DNA of 64,000 nucleotides, taken from positions 434,139 through 498,138 of the forward strand of contig VXBM01000289.1 of NCBI GenBank assembly GCA_013400155.1. Direction: 5' to 3'. Positions 1 through 13,236 of this stretch are shown piece after piece. The notes beneath the pieces were generated by a model, which was not told the DNA's origin, did no database searches, and saw nothing but the letters and a program-made list of their open reading frames with translations. A program made the position numbers and the translations under genes. Source of the stretch: Helopsaltes ochotensis. Lineage: Eukaryota > Chordata > Aves > Passeriformes > Locustellidae. How positions within the stretch are numbered: position 1 is the first letter of the stretch; every line of letters starts with the position of its first letter.

Positions 1-2452
1 GAAAGCAGGGAGAAACATTTAGCCCTTTAGCTGTGCTCATTTACTATGTGCATTACTGTTTGATAATGACTGGAGGGACAAACGGCATGGGAGTGACAAT
101 GTGGGACTGTGCTGTGCTGGATCTCTAAAGCAGGCTGCTCTTAGAAGGGAATGCCTGTCCTATTTTGTGTTTAGTAAGGGGCCATATGTGTGCTCTGCAT
201 ATTAGATGTCTTTCTTACAGAGCTTATGTCATAAATAGTATCAAGACAATGAAAGCAGTGTTAAGACTCATACATGTTTAGAGTGAACCGGACATAATAC
301 TCTACTCCTGCACCAGTATCATGTGTCTGCTTAATCTCTCTAAAATTCAAAATCCCTGGGCCTTAAGAATAAGGTTGTTTGATCCCTCTCTGCAGCAGCC
401 CTTTCTTGCTGACGGTGTAGTATCTTCTTGCAGCATTTTCCCCACTATCATGTTTTTTTGGTAATTTTGAATCTGATGAGTGTTTTCTGCCTACCTTGTC
501 CTCTTCTCCTCCCTACCTTTCATTTCTGTTTTGTTCTTTTCTCTCTAGGTCCTGAGAAAATAGTAAACAGTCACCTCAGCTCATTGCTTCTGATACCATT
601 AGTGTTATTCATCCTCGCTAAAAGCAGGTTCTCAGTTCTGAAAGGCAGTCTCTCCAGACTCTAATGTGAGTTTGAAATCCAGAGCTGGATTTGACTTGAG
701 CCTGACCCTCTCTTTGACTGTAATATGTGTTTGCATTCTTTCTGCTGTGCCCAGCTCAACCTTCTGACTACAACCTTACAGAGATGAGGAATGGTTCCAG
801 AGCCATTCAACTGTGCTAAAACCTGTGTAAGCAGGAGCTATGGGGGATCCTTACCTACAGCCCCTCTGTTTTAATGAAAGAATAGTGTTTAGAGCTAGGC
901 ATGTTTGTGCTTCAGTGCACATGGAAGCTGTAGGGAGAGAGGATGAAGGAAATGCAGTGCAGTCTTTTGGCTGCAGATCTGTAGCTACCTGATCCTCTTG
1001 ACATGCCCTGAGAAAGGAGGCAAATAGTGTTATCCCTTTTACCAGCAGCACAGGAACAACATGTGTTGTACTAGTCAGTGCTTTCTTTTGAAACAGGCAA
1101 CAGAAACCAGAAATCCTGACTGAGCCATGCCTCTTGATTCCTTATTCTCATTCTTCTTCTTTGAGCTTCATCCTTGTAGCCTGTGAGGGGCAACATTATG
1201 CCATACAGTGTATAATTGTGAAAATTGCATGGGATCACTGAGGGAGAATTTTACTTCCTTTTTAATTTTTTTATCTTCCCCTTTTTTAGCACCCTCTCCC
1301 AATAGATTAATAAGATATCTAATGATAATGTGAAGTTATGTAATTATTGGATGATATATCATCATTTGCTTAATATCCAATTGAAAAGGGAGAAAAGCAG
1401 CCCCGCACAATGCAAGGGAGTCCCAGGTGAGAGGGAATGGTGTCCTACTCCTGCAGGAAGTCAAAATCTAAGATTGCTGCTGGGCCCCTCCAGGGTGCAG
1501 CTCTCTGGGACAGCAGTCAGCAGTTTGCTGTGGACCGGAGTTGGAATGGGCTAAGGTTACCTTCACAGCTATAATTCCATTACTGCTGCTTTTTCATGGA
1601 AAGTGATTTTTTTCATTTGTTCAGCAAATGAGGCAGAGGAAGAATGGAGGGATATGTGGCACGGAAGTGATTTCATAAACCTCAGGCTGAATTCATGTTG
1701 CTTATGCGCTGGGAATAAGAAGATTGGGTTTGGTTCTTTTCTTGCTATGACTGTGATCTGAAAGCAGAGCTACAGAAGCTAGTGAATTTGCATCACATTT
1801 ACACTGGCACAAACGCAAGAGAGTTTGTGCCAATTTTTCAAATAATTGCTTAATTTCAAGGGGGTTTTCTAAAGAACCATTCCTGGTTAATTCTACTTCT
1901 GTATGGGCTTCTGATGTGATTATATTGAATTCATTAAATGAACCAGACAGCCTTTCCTTCTGCTTTGCCTACCCACAAACCAAGATCTTGCCATGTAAAA
2001 TTTAAGGTGAAGGAAAAGATCTCTTTCTTTCAAAGGATTTTCAGTGCCTTTTTACAAAAAGTAATCCTTTAAAAGCTGATCATTGTAATACCTCATATCT
2101 CCAAATTATTTTGCTTCAGCAAGGTGGAGATCAAGTTCACTCCTAACTTTCTTTCAAAAAAGTTAGTGAGTACCAAGGTGTAGGGACAGTGAGAACCATA
2201 CATAGGGGCCTTGGTAGACCCTTAAAAAAGAGCTAGGAGACTTTCACATGTATTTTCCAACTGTCATAGGGACTATTGAGGCTGTGGCAGGATAGAAAGA
2301 GTATGTAGCTTGAAGGTGATGAATTGAACGTGCCTCTCCATTCGTTTCACACATGCAGCAGTGTTAGCACCTATTTACATGTTTATGTGCAAACTGAGGA
2401 AATTGAAGAACTAAGAAACCAAATAAGACTTGTGTACTTCAATACTATTAAG
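1..2452. other. Unique AT-rich noncoding sequence
   Basis: No gene, RNA or recognisable repeat is supported here. Open frames are below 80 codons on both strands and none resembles a known family. The base composition (AT-rich, few CpG) is that of vertebrate intergenic or intronic DNA. Confidence 0.6.
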
Positions 2453-2476
2453 TATTATTATTATTATTATTATTAT
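2453..2476. repeat. (TTA)n microsatellite
   Basis: About eight uninterrupted TTA/ATT units are seen directly. The repeat follows an AT-rich stretch and has no coding context. Confidence 0.9.
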
Positions 2477-2872
2477 ACCTGACATAAGCGTGAATGCTTT
2501 TGACCATAGCTGTCTTCTGAGGAAGCTACAATTCTTGTGTGATGAAAATCAGATTTTTAAGTAATTATTTACTTTATTTTTGAGTACTTAAAATTAAGTC
2601 CTGTAGCTTCACATTTGGAAAATTAGTATAATAGCACCCGTGTTTAGAGGTAGAAAGCATTAGGATTAATCTGACATTGTTCTTCTTACTTCTAGAAGTT
2701 TTCCCTGTTTAATCATTTAGGGGTTCAGACTTCAGGCCTGCACACACACAATAGCAGTACGTGTCTGTTCAGCTTCATTGCATCTTAGAGCTCTGGTGTG
2801 GCTTTAATGTTGTGGGATTGTAGTGTGCTGTAAACTAATTTGATACAAAATAGAGATTCATCATCCAGGTGA
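2477..2872. other. Unique noncoding sequence
   Basis: Nothing beyond ordinary AT-rich sequence is visible. No open frame or repeat is supported. Confidence 0.6.
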
Positions 2873-2935
2873 GATATATATCTGTGTGTGCATGTAGATA
2901 TGTATATATATATATATATACAGACACACACATAC
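2873..2935. repeat. Compound TG / TA / CA microsatellite, imperfect palindrome
   Basis: A TG-rich arm (2882-2890) leads into an uninterrupted TA run (about 2903-2920), which is followed by a CA-rich arm (2921-2935). The TG and CA arms are complementary and the TA core is self-complementary, so the block could fold as an imperfect hairpin. Such compound repeats usually arise by slippage; the folding is inferred from the sequence. Confidence 0.85.
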
Positions 2936-5900
2936 ACCCCCATATTGGGAGATATTCCTTGACATACTTGTGAAGAAAACTGTCTCACTTCCTAGGGTGT
3001 TAACTGGCTGCAACACTCTCTTGTATTTCAAATCTTACTTAGGTTAGATTCAAACAAAAGTTGTTGCTATTTGATGGTTTGTCTGTGGCTTTCAGATATG
3101 TTAGATGTTGCTGATAAAAGCCTTATATTTGCTGCATTTATGTGGCAAATGGATGCCAAATACAGTCTGAAACTTAATTTTTAAGCACTTAAGGGCAATT
3201 TACGATACTTGCTACATTAGATGCAAACGCTGTTTTCTGTGAAGTCAAAAATTGTTTCAAAGATAGCAAGTGGATCGAATTAATACAGCTGAAATTATAC
3301 GTGATTGCTTCAAAGGCCATTTATGAATGTACAGAACACATGGAAAATCTCTCATTCTTAAAAAAAAAAATCCTTCATAAGCAAAGACAAATCAATATGG
3401 AAAATACTTCTGCAAAATAGAGCAGAGCTAAAAGGAGACTTGGGAAAGATCTAAATTAAAAGGAATTCTGTGAAAACATGATCTCCAACACTTCAGTGCA
3501 ATTTTGGTACAACTGTTAAGGACTGTCCTGTGTTTACACATTTAAAAAAAAGATATTAATACCTAGCATTTAGGTTGTGTTTTCTGATTTTCAAACTGCT
3601 GTGTGATGTCTGAATCATTAGTGTTGTCTTGTAAATAGGTAAATTGAGGCACAAGAAATAAAGGAATTTATTGAGACTTATGAAGCGTGTCATTGGTGGA
3701 ACTGAAAATAACAGTCAGCTTCCCTAAGTTACTGTTCAACAGGTTACTCCATATCCACATATACATCACTCTGCCCATCCTGATCTCACAAAGCAGGACT
3801 TTTATTCCATGTGACTTTTCCTGTTCTGTTTGGGGGGGAAAAAGTTTCAATGCTGCCAAATTTGCAAACTGATTTTGAAATCTTGACACTTTTTAAAACT
3901 GAGATTTTAGCTTATTTGTAACCAGGCCCTGTACTTTTCTTAGTACGTACATTTTTTTGTTTAGTTTTTCTAACTGGAACCAATTCAGTACTTAATTAAC
4001 TTACATAGTTTGCTGCTGGTGTCCTGGATTTGACCTGAAATACAAAGCTAGATAATATGATGAGGTTTTTTTCCTGTCTTAAAGAAACAACTGGGATAAA
4101 AACCCACATCTGTCTGCTGAAGAAAAGCTGATGGAGTGGTGTGAACTGACTTCTGCAGAACTTCTCAGACTTATCTTGACTGAAAACCTGGCTCAAAATC
4201 AAATTATTTCCACAGTAAAAGAAATAATTTAAGACATCCAGAGGGAAAAAAACCCCATGCAAACGAATATAAAATACCTGACAGGGTCTCTTTAGTAAAG
4301 AGAACTTGAACTTAGTTATGATCCAGAGAGGAGCTGGTTAAAGCTGGTAGTGAAGAGATCATTAGGTGCCATCTCCTGTGAGTTCTTCAGAAATTATATG
4401 GAGTGGGGTGTGAATGGAATCACTATACTGTCCCTCCTTCCAGCAGCACTTGAGGCATCTTCTTGTTGAATTTCAAGAGCCACTCAAGAGAAGAGAGGCC
4501 AAGGCCTGTTTCAGATCTGGCTGACAAACCACACTGGTTTTGCAGGATCTTTTTCATTGTAACAGTATTGTAAAAGCATGAAAGGGATTCAGAGAAGAAA
4601 ATGCTCTTGTTTTTGTTTTACTCAGAACATCAGAGAGATGAATGGATAGACTGGGTAAACCAGTCCAGGTAGATGCAGAGAATTCTGCCTCTCTTAACTG
4701 ACTATTTCTGAAAAAGTACTGGGTTTAGAAACTGGTTTGGAAAACATCTGGGGTGGTTGTGCTATTCAATTGCTTTGTATTTTTGCATCAATATAAATTT
4801 GTCGCAAACTGAAAATGTCAGAACTCTAGTAGGAGCATTTTTTATGGCTTACTCCAAAGAAAAGATAGATCCAATTAAAAACAACTTTTGAACATAGTCA
4901 GATTCTAAGGTGTTTGTGCCTACACGTAGATCTGAACTTTTTCTGTAGAAGATTGTCTTTGCTTGGAATTAAAAGGGATCAGAAATGTTGTGCATGAACA
5001 TACTCCTTTGAGATTTAAAGTGCAGTTTTATGAAACAAAGGGTTTTGAAAAGACATGAAAAGGTGATGGAAATGTCAAATTATATCCCAGGATATATCAG
5101 CAGACCTGTCATACATCCAGCAGAGCTAAGAAAGCATTAGTGCTTTTCTGTACCAAACTGGTGAGGATTCTTTTAGAAAGTGTGTCTGGTTTTAGTCATT
5201 CCTGTTTGAGAAAGATGAATTTCTTCTGGAACAGATGAAGAGTTTCTAGGTTGTTGAGGAATCAAGGGTTCTTCGTAGAAAATGATTGTACACCAGTTTG
5301 ATTTATTCAGCCTTGCAGAGCAAATGCTAGGATTGGAGGTGATTATTCCCTCTAACTGCATCAGTCAGTTAAGCACAAAGGAGGGAAATGTTTCTTAAGC
5401 TCAAAAGGGAAAATTTTACCAAAAAAGATAACAGTATAAATTTGTGATGGATAAATGGAATTTGGAGATGACAGTAAAATTCTTAACCATGACAGTGGTG
5501 AAGTTTTTAGACAGTTTCAAAGAGAGGCAGGCAGAGGAAGAGACTCAGAAAACTGTTTTTAAGATGGAACTTGAGAACATTTTTTCAAACCAAACTGGTG
5601 TGGACAGAGTGGATAGATGGAAATGGATATGAGAGCACTGTGCCTGACTATGAAGTTTTTCAGACATGAGTAAGATCAAGTCCAAAATGTAGAGTTGTGA
5701 TAGCCTGGCATTGTGACCCAGATAATGGGACCTGTTGAGTGGCAGGACGTGTTAGCCTGGGCATAGCACCACGGTAATGTAGCTGCAGATTTGCAGGTTT
5801 GTTTTAAGATGGCTTTGAGCGCAGAGAGGGGTGAGACACAGTTATGTCCTTTGTATCGACACGCTCTGAGTTTGGCAGAATAAATAGAATTCGGGGAAAA

Positions 5901-6036
5901 AGTCTTGTGTTGTTTTTGTACCACAAAGAGGGAAGCCTATGGTGTGATGCTGAAGGTTTCTTACGATGAACATATGGCCCTTCCCGGTACTCCCAGCGTG
6001 TGCCAGCCCACAAGGAGAGGATTTCTCTTAATCTTC
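2936..6036. other. Unique noncoding sequence
   Basis: No gene is supported. Around 3600-3680 there is a stretch resembling the core of an old MIR-type SINE (a 'aaattgaggcacaagaaat' segment), but it is too degraded to annotate firmly. A GA-rich region at 5510-5640 gives an open frame of about 60 codons with a biased Lys/Glu composition and no recognisable family. Confidence 0.55.
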
Positions 6037-6366
6037 AGTTTATGACATGACTTCCTTTTGTGACCAGGTGACCTGACTAGTGGATGAAGGAAAGGCCATG
6101 GATGTAGTCTACCTAGACTTCAGTAAAGCCTTTGACACTGTCTCCCACAGCATTCTCCAGGAGAGGCTGGCAGCCCACGGCTTGGACAGATGCACTTTTC
6201 ACTGGGTTATAACTGTCTGGGGGAGCAGGTCCAGAGAGTGGTAAATGGTGCCACATCCAGTTTGCAGCCAGTCCCTAGAGGGGTTTCCCAGGGCTCTCAG
6301 TGCTGGGGGCTGTCCTGTTTAACTTGTTTAAGGTCTTTTTCAACCTTAGTGATTCTATGATTTTAT
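6037..6366 (+). mobile_element. CR1 LINE fragment, internally deleted
   Basis: This is a fragment of a CR1 non-LTR retrotransposon in sense orientation. It opens inside the reverse transcriptase domain. The stretch 6104-6160 encodes the hallmark block VYLDFSKAFDTVSHSIL, with the motif A aspartate at 6116-6118 still present. The sequence stays collinear with CR1 as far as 'ctgtttaa' near 6317-6322. It then jumps to the extreme 3' end (aggtctttttcaacc, 6331-6345) and the ATTCTATGA-type tail at 6352-6360. Roughly 1 kb of the usual element (rest of the reverse transcriptase and most of the 3' UTR) is therefore missing. The reading frame is broken after about 6240. CR1 copies are typically 5'-truncated, so the missing 5' part is normal; the internal deletion is not. 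It is not expected to be active. Confidence 0.92.
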
Positions 6367-7060
6367 TGTTTTAAGAATGGTAGCAAGGGGCAATGTCTAT
6401 CAAGATAACTCGTTTTAAATCTGTGGTTTGGATTTCAAAGAGATGTAACTGCACAACCTCATTCTAAAGCCCCCCTTCTAAGCATACATCTGGCAGTTTC
6501 ACAAACTTTCTGTCTTTCCAATGTTTGGAATAGTAATGGATGACTTCACAGCTTACAGTCGGAGACACGCTGGGGTGCAAAAGAGCCCAGACAGGTGACT
6601 AGTGGTGCAGGATTTGGGTTTCACACCCAGGTTTGGAATTCTCTCCACCTTCCGGAAGCAAAATAGCCTGAATCTCTTCCTGACCATCAACACATACTGG
6701 TTTTTAGGGAGCTGTGCAGAGGGGGCAGACATCCTCCCCGAAGATTTAAGAGTTGTTGGTTAACAGAAGGAGTTTTTATTATTGTTTAACTGCAGTTTTT
6801 CAATGTGCATTGAAAGGCTTATAGATAATGGCAAAACCTCTATAGACTCCAGAGTATTGGTGGGGTCTTGGTGATCTGTTCTTAGTCTTTGCTATTTCCA
6901 CATCACACCAGGATTTTTTTCTGGAAATGCCTTAGTTGACATGCTGACAGCTTCTCTGTCCTCTAACCTGCAGGAGACTGAAAACTACTGCTGTGGGGGC
7001 AATCTTCCACTTAGGCAGGCAAACATCCATATGCAAGTCTGGAATTGCAGTCAAGGAAAA
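6367..7060. other. Unique noncoding sequence
   Basis: Nothing is recognised between the CR1 fragment and the AT-rich block that follows. Open frames are trivial. Confidence 0.55.
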
Positions 7061-7640
7061 TGCTATTTGAGCTGCATAATTAGAGGATAAACTGTTATTT
7101 GTCAACCAATAGAGAATACAGAAACCTATCTTTATCTAACATTTTATCATTAGCTGAAGCAGAGGGAGGATTTTTAAGTTCAATTTCAATAAAGAGAAGA
7201 TAATATAGAGCTGAAATTCTTAAATTAGCTGCTTTATTGTAGTTAGTACTTTGGTTAATCTTTTTAATTTATCGCTTAATACATGGCAATTACCCAGCAT
7301 ATGGAAATAAACCAAGGTTATTGTATTAGTGAGATATGTTTGCAGTGTGCAGGCTGGAATGAAACCATACAGACTGTTATCAGTTGGTGGAATAGTGGTA
7401 ACAGGTCTATTGAAATATCTGGGTAGATTTCAGATGGTGACCTCTCGGTCCCTCTTATCAGTTCAATGATAGCAAGAGAAGATCTCCTAGGAAACCTTGG
7501 CTTGCAATGATTAATGCTGTTATTTCTTTAATTGAGGAGGGCTGATTGATAGGATAAAACTTTATGGAGTTATTGCAATCATTTGATGTGGAAAATCATC
7601 ACTTATTATTATCTAAATTAACACAGGTTGGTACAAAGGT
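7061..7640. promoter_or_regulatory. Candidate conserved noncoding element (enhancer-like)
   Basis: This AT-rich block has no long open frame and no simple repeat, but is dense in motifs common in developmental enhancers. Seen directly are homeodomain-type cores (for example 'tttaattga' near 7530 and 'aattaatgctg'-like cores near 7510), a PBX/MEIS- and GATA-like string 'ctgattgataggataaa' near 7541-7557, and CAAT-like 'caatca' sites near 7576. Interpretation as a regulatory element is inference from texture only. Conservation across birds and mammals has not been tested, so this could equally be ordinary AT-rich DNA. Confidence 0.22.
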
Positions 7641-10600
7641 AGAAGAAGTAAATTCCTTTATGGATTACCTCTAGTGCAGTATACAAGTAATTTATTTGGC
7701 TTAATAGATGTAATTTTCAATCTGGCAACCAAGTATATATGAGCCTTAGGTTTCCACGTGGGGATAACTATTATCCTTTCAGTTCATTATTTGCCCATAG
7801 AATGTGTGTTCATCAGGTTCTGCTGATAGTTACAGCGCAAGAAAGGGCTGCTGGAATTTGCAGAAGAATGTGGATGCCTATCCACTTCCATAGTGATAGA
7901 GAGTTACCATGTATTTTGTGAGATTTTGGCTGACCTTTTTCAGTTGGAGGAATTTTATTTGGCTGTAGACAAGGAGTTAGCCCTCTTTAAAAAGCACACT
8001 GATAGTTTTCTGACATCTTTGACATCTTCAGCTGAAAAACTGAAGGAAACTCAGCCCCCTTTCTGGAAAAGGCCTCTCCCAGTGTAACACATTTGCAGGA
8101 ATCAATAGGAATCTCTCCTTTATAACTCAAGTTGTATCTGCACTGTGGACTTTATATTCTAGGGGTGACAGTGTAGCACTGTGTACCAGTACTGATGTCA
8201 CTGCAATTTGATCAAGTTGTATTGCAAATCACATCAGTCATGACATCTCTACACCACCCACACATTCTAAAAACAAATAGTTGTTTCCAAAGTACAGAAT
8301 TTTTTTTCAGTACTTGCTAAATTACTGGTTCTTAATGCTTGCAAGCATTTTAAACAAAATTATTCTTTTATATATGAAGTAAAAACACCTGTGCAACTAC
8401 CCTTTTGTTTCTCGACTCCTTTTTCATCCATGAGAAGAATCAAAATGGAAGATGTATTTTCATCTGGAACATTTGGGAAGGGGCAGAAAGGGAGGTCGTG
8501 GAATTACATGAGCCAAACTTTCTGGATCGGAAGAAATTCAGGGTGGTTTGAAGAAGAAAGATTTATTCTGAAAATGATGATAGTATCTAAGAGATCTTTT
8601 TTCTTAACTAAGGACAACACACAAGCACGTGCCTAACTTTAAGCCTGCCCTTAGAGATCTTGCAATGAATTATTGTATTTGTTTAGGACTCACAGAGATT
8701 GATAAATTGGTCCTCTGGGACTACTTTTTGTTCCATATGTTTTCAAGTCATAGGTTCATAACTACAAAGCTCCTGAATTCACCTGAACAGAGAAGGTAGA
8801 GTGGAAGATACTGTGTGAAAAATATGAATCTGATTTTTTGCTCCCTGTGCTTTTTTTTTTTTTAATCTTTTTCAAGAGTTATTGACTCTTTGGAGAAGTC
8901 ATTATTATCACCAGCATTTTAAAGGATAAATATAACCTTAATTCAAAGTGACAGCTTTAAGTGTTCCCTCTGATAGCCAGATTCATCATTGTTGGCATAG
9001 TTAAATGCAAAGCATGTGTGGTTTCAGATTGCTACAGTGACTCTGTAAAACATACCAACTGTAATCTCAAGGTCAAAAGTAAAACAGAACTTCAGTGCTT
9101 TTTCTAGCAGACATTTACTCTGTTTTAAAAGTTAATACATTTGCTATTACTTTTCTTTTCCTGAAAAAAGCTCCAGTAATCTGTAACAAGTCTCAGTGTT
9201 CCAGACGTACCTTTCAAGCCATAGGCACATCATAGGCACATGCAACCACTTCTAGGGTAAGCTATTGCAGCTATTGAAAGTATCCACAAAGAATAAAGAT
9301 ACAGTGAAAAACGCAGTATTCTGTTGTACCTAGAAAAGAAATGCCATTTTCTAATCTGGGATTTGAGAAAGACAGAAGGAAAAACTCTTATCTATATTAG
9401 AAGCACAGTGCAGCTCTGCAGATCTGTAGTTCCATACTTTCATCAAATTCCTAACTAATTCACATGTGAAGCCTGCATACACAACTTTTGGAACACCTGA
9501 AATATCAGAGAAAAAATCAGGTACAGAATAAAATAACTACCTGAAACTGTCCCCAGGTGTATTATCTGCAACACTGCTCCATAATTTTTTAAAAGACACC
9601 TTAGGAAAGGAAAATTAGGGTGACCTGGTGTCATTATAGAAGTATGTTTACAGGAAGAAAATACCAGGCACTAATGGAATCTTTAATCTGCAGAGGAATA
9701 TATAATGAGAAACAGTAACCTGGAGCTGAATCTAAATATATTCAAATATAAAAACAGGTACAATTTTAATAGAGAGGGTGACTGATCATTTACACAAAAA
9801 TATCAAAAGAAGCAGATTTCCCTGTCTTTGTCTTCTTCCCAGGATATTTTAAAGGAGACATCTTTAGTGTCCTGAAGCACCTTTACCCCGTTTGTTTCTG
9901 GGAATGTATTGGTTTGATGCAGAGATGGTTGTGTACAAAGTGTTGAGTTTTTGTGCTAGTCAGAGGCCAGCTAAAGGTGATTGAGTTGTTTTCCTACAGT
10001 CAGTCCATGCCATTTACTCATTCCTCTTTTATAGGAGAAGGTACTGTAGCAGATGAGACACTCCCTCATAGCTCTGTGGTAGGCTTATCCCTCACTGCAA
10101 CGTGTTCATGGGTCAAAAATTAAACTTTGGTTTCAAGGAAGAAATATTAAAGCCAAGAAGACATCTAATGATAATCCTTAATAGATGATGCTTTTTAATA
10201 AATTAGCAATGAGAATGGAGATCAGAACAGTCATTTCTTAGCTGAAAAAATGTTGTTGATGATGGCTATTCCAATTGTATCTTCTGCTCTGTTGCACACC
10301 TAGTTCTTTGACACAGAGTGGTCTCAGCTGCTGGGATCAGTTTAATTTACTGTAAGCAGAGATGAGCTGTACCCATCATAGTGACAAAAGATGTACCTGA
10401 ACCTTTTGATGAGGCTGCAGATCTTTAACACATCCTGGACTTAGGTATTTTTCCCTCTCACAGTTCAATGAACATCTGCTTCAAAAGGCAAGGAGTGAGT
10501 GAATAGCTGTTTACAAAGATTTGAGCAAAGCTGTCTCCCTCAGGCCAACATACATTTAAAAATCCATTTTAATGCATGCACTTACACTATCTGTTTCTGA

Positions 10601-13236
10601 CAGAAACACTCAGTCTTTCCTAGTCAATCTTATGGCTTGCTAATTCTTCTATCAAATAGGAGATGAAGAAGATTACATATGGTTTTCTTACATTTATTGC
10701 TTCCAATCATGATATCTAAGGCTATGCATAATTGTGTGTCTTTCTTCAGTCACAGAGAACTTGCAGAATTGGATACCCCCTGGAACTGACTCCTGCTGGT
10801 CTCTTGGGTGAGAACCAGCCAATATCCATCTTAAAGGCTGCCACACCAACTCTTCCAGGGTAGACCACACTTTTAACTTACAATCTTTAAGCAGAAGTCT
10901 TTAAGTAGTGTAGGTTGTGTTTGGTGAGGAGATACTGCCTTGTGACCTTGTGACCACATTGATTTAAAGGAACAAGGCCAACACCTCTCTTGTGTTAGTG
11001 GCAACGTGTTTTTCTGACGAGCAACGGGTTTTGATTGGCAATAATTTACCTCAGCTATTGAGCCTCCTAAACAACCTATTTATGTGTATTGGATATATCA
11101 GAGAATGGACATGAGCCATACTGCAGTATAGCAGCAGTGCGTGTATTTGGTGAAGAAAAGTAGTGAGCAGATGGGCACCCATCATTTCCTAACAGCACCT
11201 TGGGTTGCCGTCCTGACATCCTTTCCTGTTAACAGAGTGAAGATGAATTACTTTCAGTATGGTGAGAATCAAGAGTAAACTTTTGCTTTGGACATCCTTA
11301 TTCCCTGCCCCTTCCTTGGATGTTCACACTGTCTTCTTGGCTGATGTGGAGCCTGATGGAACCCAAGTTGTGCATATTTCTGATGAATAAAATCCTATAT
11401 CTTTCAATCTTTCAGTGTATAGATGATGTTGAGGCATCAGTGCTGATTATCTGTTTTTAAAAGTGATATATTGTGCAAATTATTTCCTTTGTTCTGAAAA
11501 CAACCAAAATTCAGACTACTTAGGAGATCTTTTTGTGGCTGCTGAATTCTATTCAGGTTTAAGTTTCTTACAGAAATTGGGGGAATTGGTAGATGTTATT
11601 GAAACCTACTGGGTAAAAGAATTGCCTTCTGACCAAGGCAGTACATTTCTTCAATCAGAACAGTTTCATTCCTGCATTTCCATAGAGGAATCTTGGTAAT
11701 GGTGTTTAAGGTTAGTTTAGTCATGAGTGTTTTATACAGGTGTTTCAAAGGCTCTTCTTTACCATTTTCTGGAAGGAACTAATTCAAACTAGGCAGATAA
11801 TTGCTTCTTTTCTTGATGCCTTACTTGGAGAGATGAAGGGCCTTGAGACTGAAGAAACTATAAAACTGAATAATTTTCTCTTGTCTCTTTTGAGTGGAAA
11901 GGTTGAGCATTGCTGGCTAGAGCCAGGCACCATGCAGGGGCACTGTACAGCTCTGCCAGGGCTGTTCGCTCGCCCATGCTGTCCCAACCTGGGTTTACTT
12001 GGCATTATTTCCAGTGTGCTTCATTTGTGACACGCAGCGCTCACTGCTCTCCTTGGCTGTCTCACAGTCCAAGCCTGGCATCTCTATCCTGAACTGAAGT
12101 TTGTCGATTAGCTAGTTCAGTATGGATAACTACAGCTTTCACCGTTCCAGTTCACAACCCCAGCACTTGCAAGCACTTCTGTTGTGGCCTTCAGCATCTC
12201 TGCAGTCCTGTTTCAAAGCCTTTTGCTGCTGAAAATCAAATGTGACTTAGGTTCTGCTTTCATCATTCCTCACAATGTGTTTTTGCCCTGGTGAGCATAG
12301 TTGCAAAAATTTGCTTCAAGCTAATCATCTGAGCACTGAATGATTGGGAAAAGCCCCCAAGCTGCACTGTGGCACTTCAGAAATAATTTTCTCAAGATCA
12401 TTTAGTGGGTAAAGCTATTTACAATTTCACTTCACTCAGAAATAATTGCAGGAGGGAAAGAACCATAAATGGAGAAGAGAAATCCATTATATTTATGTGA
12501 ACGCATCATTATTTATTTGCTTATGCATGGAACCACTCTTTTAATACACTGTAGGAGATTGTGAGTTCTTTGTTCTCCTTGCATTTAATAAAACCCTTTG
12601 CAATTTCTGGGGTTCCTGCAGCTGAATATATTGAAGGGTGTTATAAATATACTTAATCTCCACCTGGAAAAATCAGATGGCCATGCCAGTAACGCCCTCT
12701 TGGAGGCAGGCAGTTGCACTAACTGTGGAACAGAGAAAAAGGGTGCTGGTGTGTCTGAGTTGTGTGCCTCCACTGCCAACCTGAAACATTATCAATATAG
12801 TTGTTATGCAGATCTAGGTCCTGATCACACAAGCCCCTGCCAGACTCCACTGCACTCAGCAGCCTCTGATAGCAGCATATTGGATGAGTGAATGACACTA
12901 ATGAAAAACTACACAATTAAATTTGGATTTTTTTTTTTAATCTGCTGCTTGTTAACTATATCTTTGAAAGTAACTCCATTATGGTTGTTTTTTTACTAAC
13001 AGCTGTGGTGTTTTGGCCCAAAGTTGGATTAATGGGCTTTTGGGCAAGGTAATGAAACTGAAAGGCTCTGGATTGCCTTACATACCTGAATTCTCCATGT
13101 TAATTGGGTAGGATGAAGCTAACCTTATCAAATGTACAGCAGTTTGTTTTTTTTTTTTTGTGTAATAGCTATCTATACCTTTATTAACTTGTAACTTGTT
13201 TGTTTATGCTGAAGCATAAATGAATAAATGATTTTT
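7641..13236. other. Unique sequence with several exon-like open segments
   Basis: No gene can be named. Four segments on the + strand open right after a pyrimidine-rich tract ending in CAG and stay open for 120-270 nt: 7944-8083, 11574-11695, 11740-11901 and from 12622. The predicted peptides are helix-like but match no family I know. The phases of 11574-11695 and 11740-11901 do not join, and the 44-nt gap between them is too short for an intron. There is a short 11-bp direct repeat (cataggcacat) at 9220-9241. Poly-T runs occur near 8851-8864 and 12931-12940. Confidence 0.45.

Noticed and set aside
2453..2476. Possible CRISPR-like or tandem array from regular repeats
   Set aside because: This and the other regular repeats are simple microsatellites; nowhere in the window are there repeats with unique spacers, and the organism is a vertebrate.
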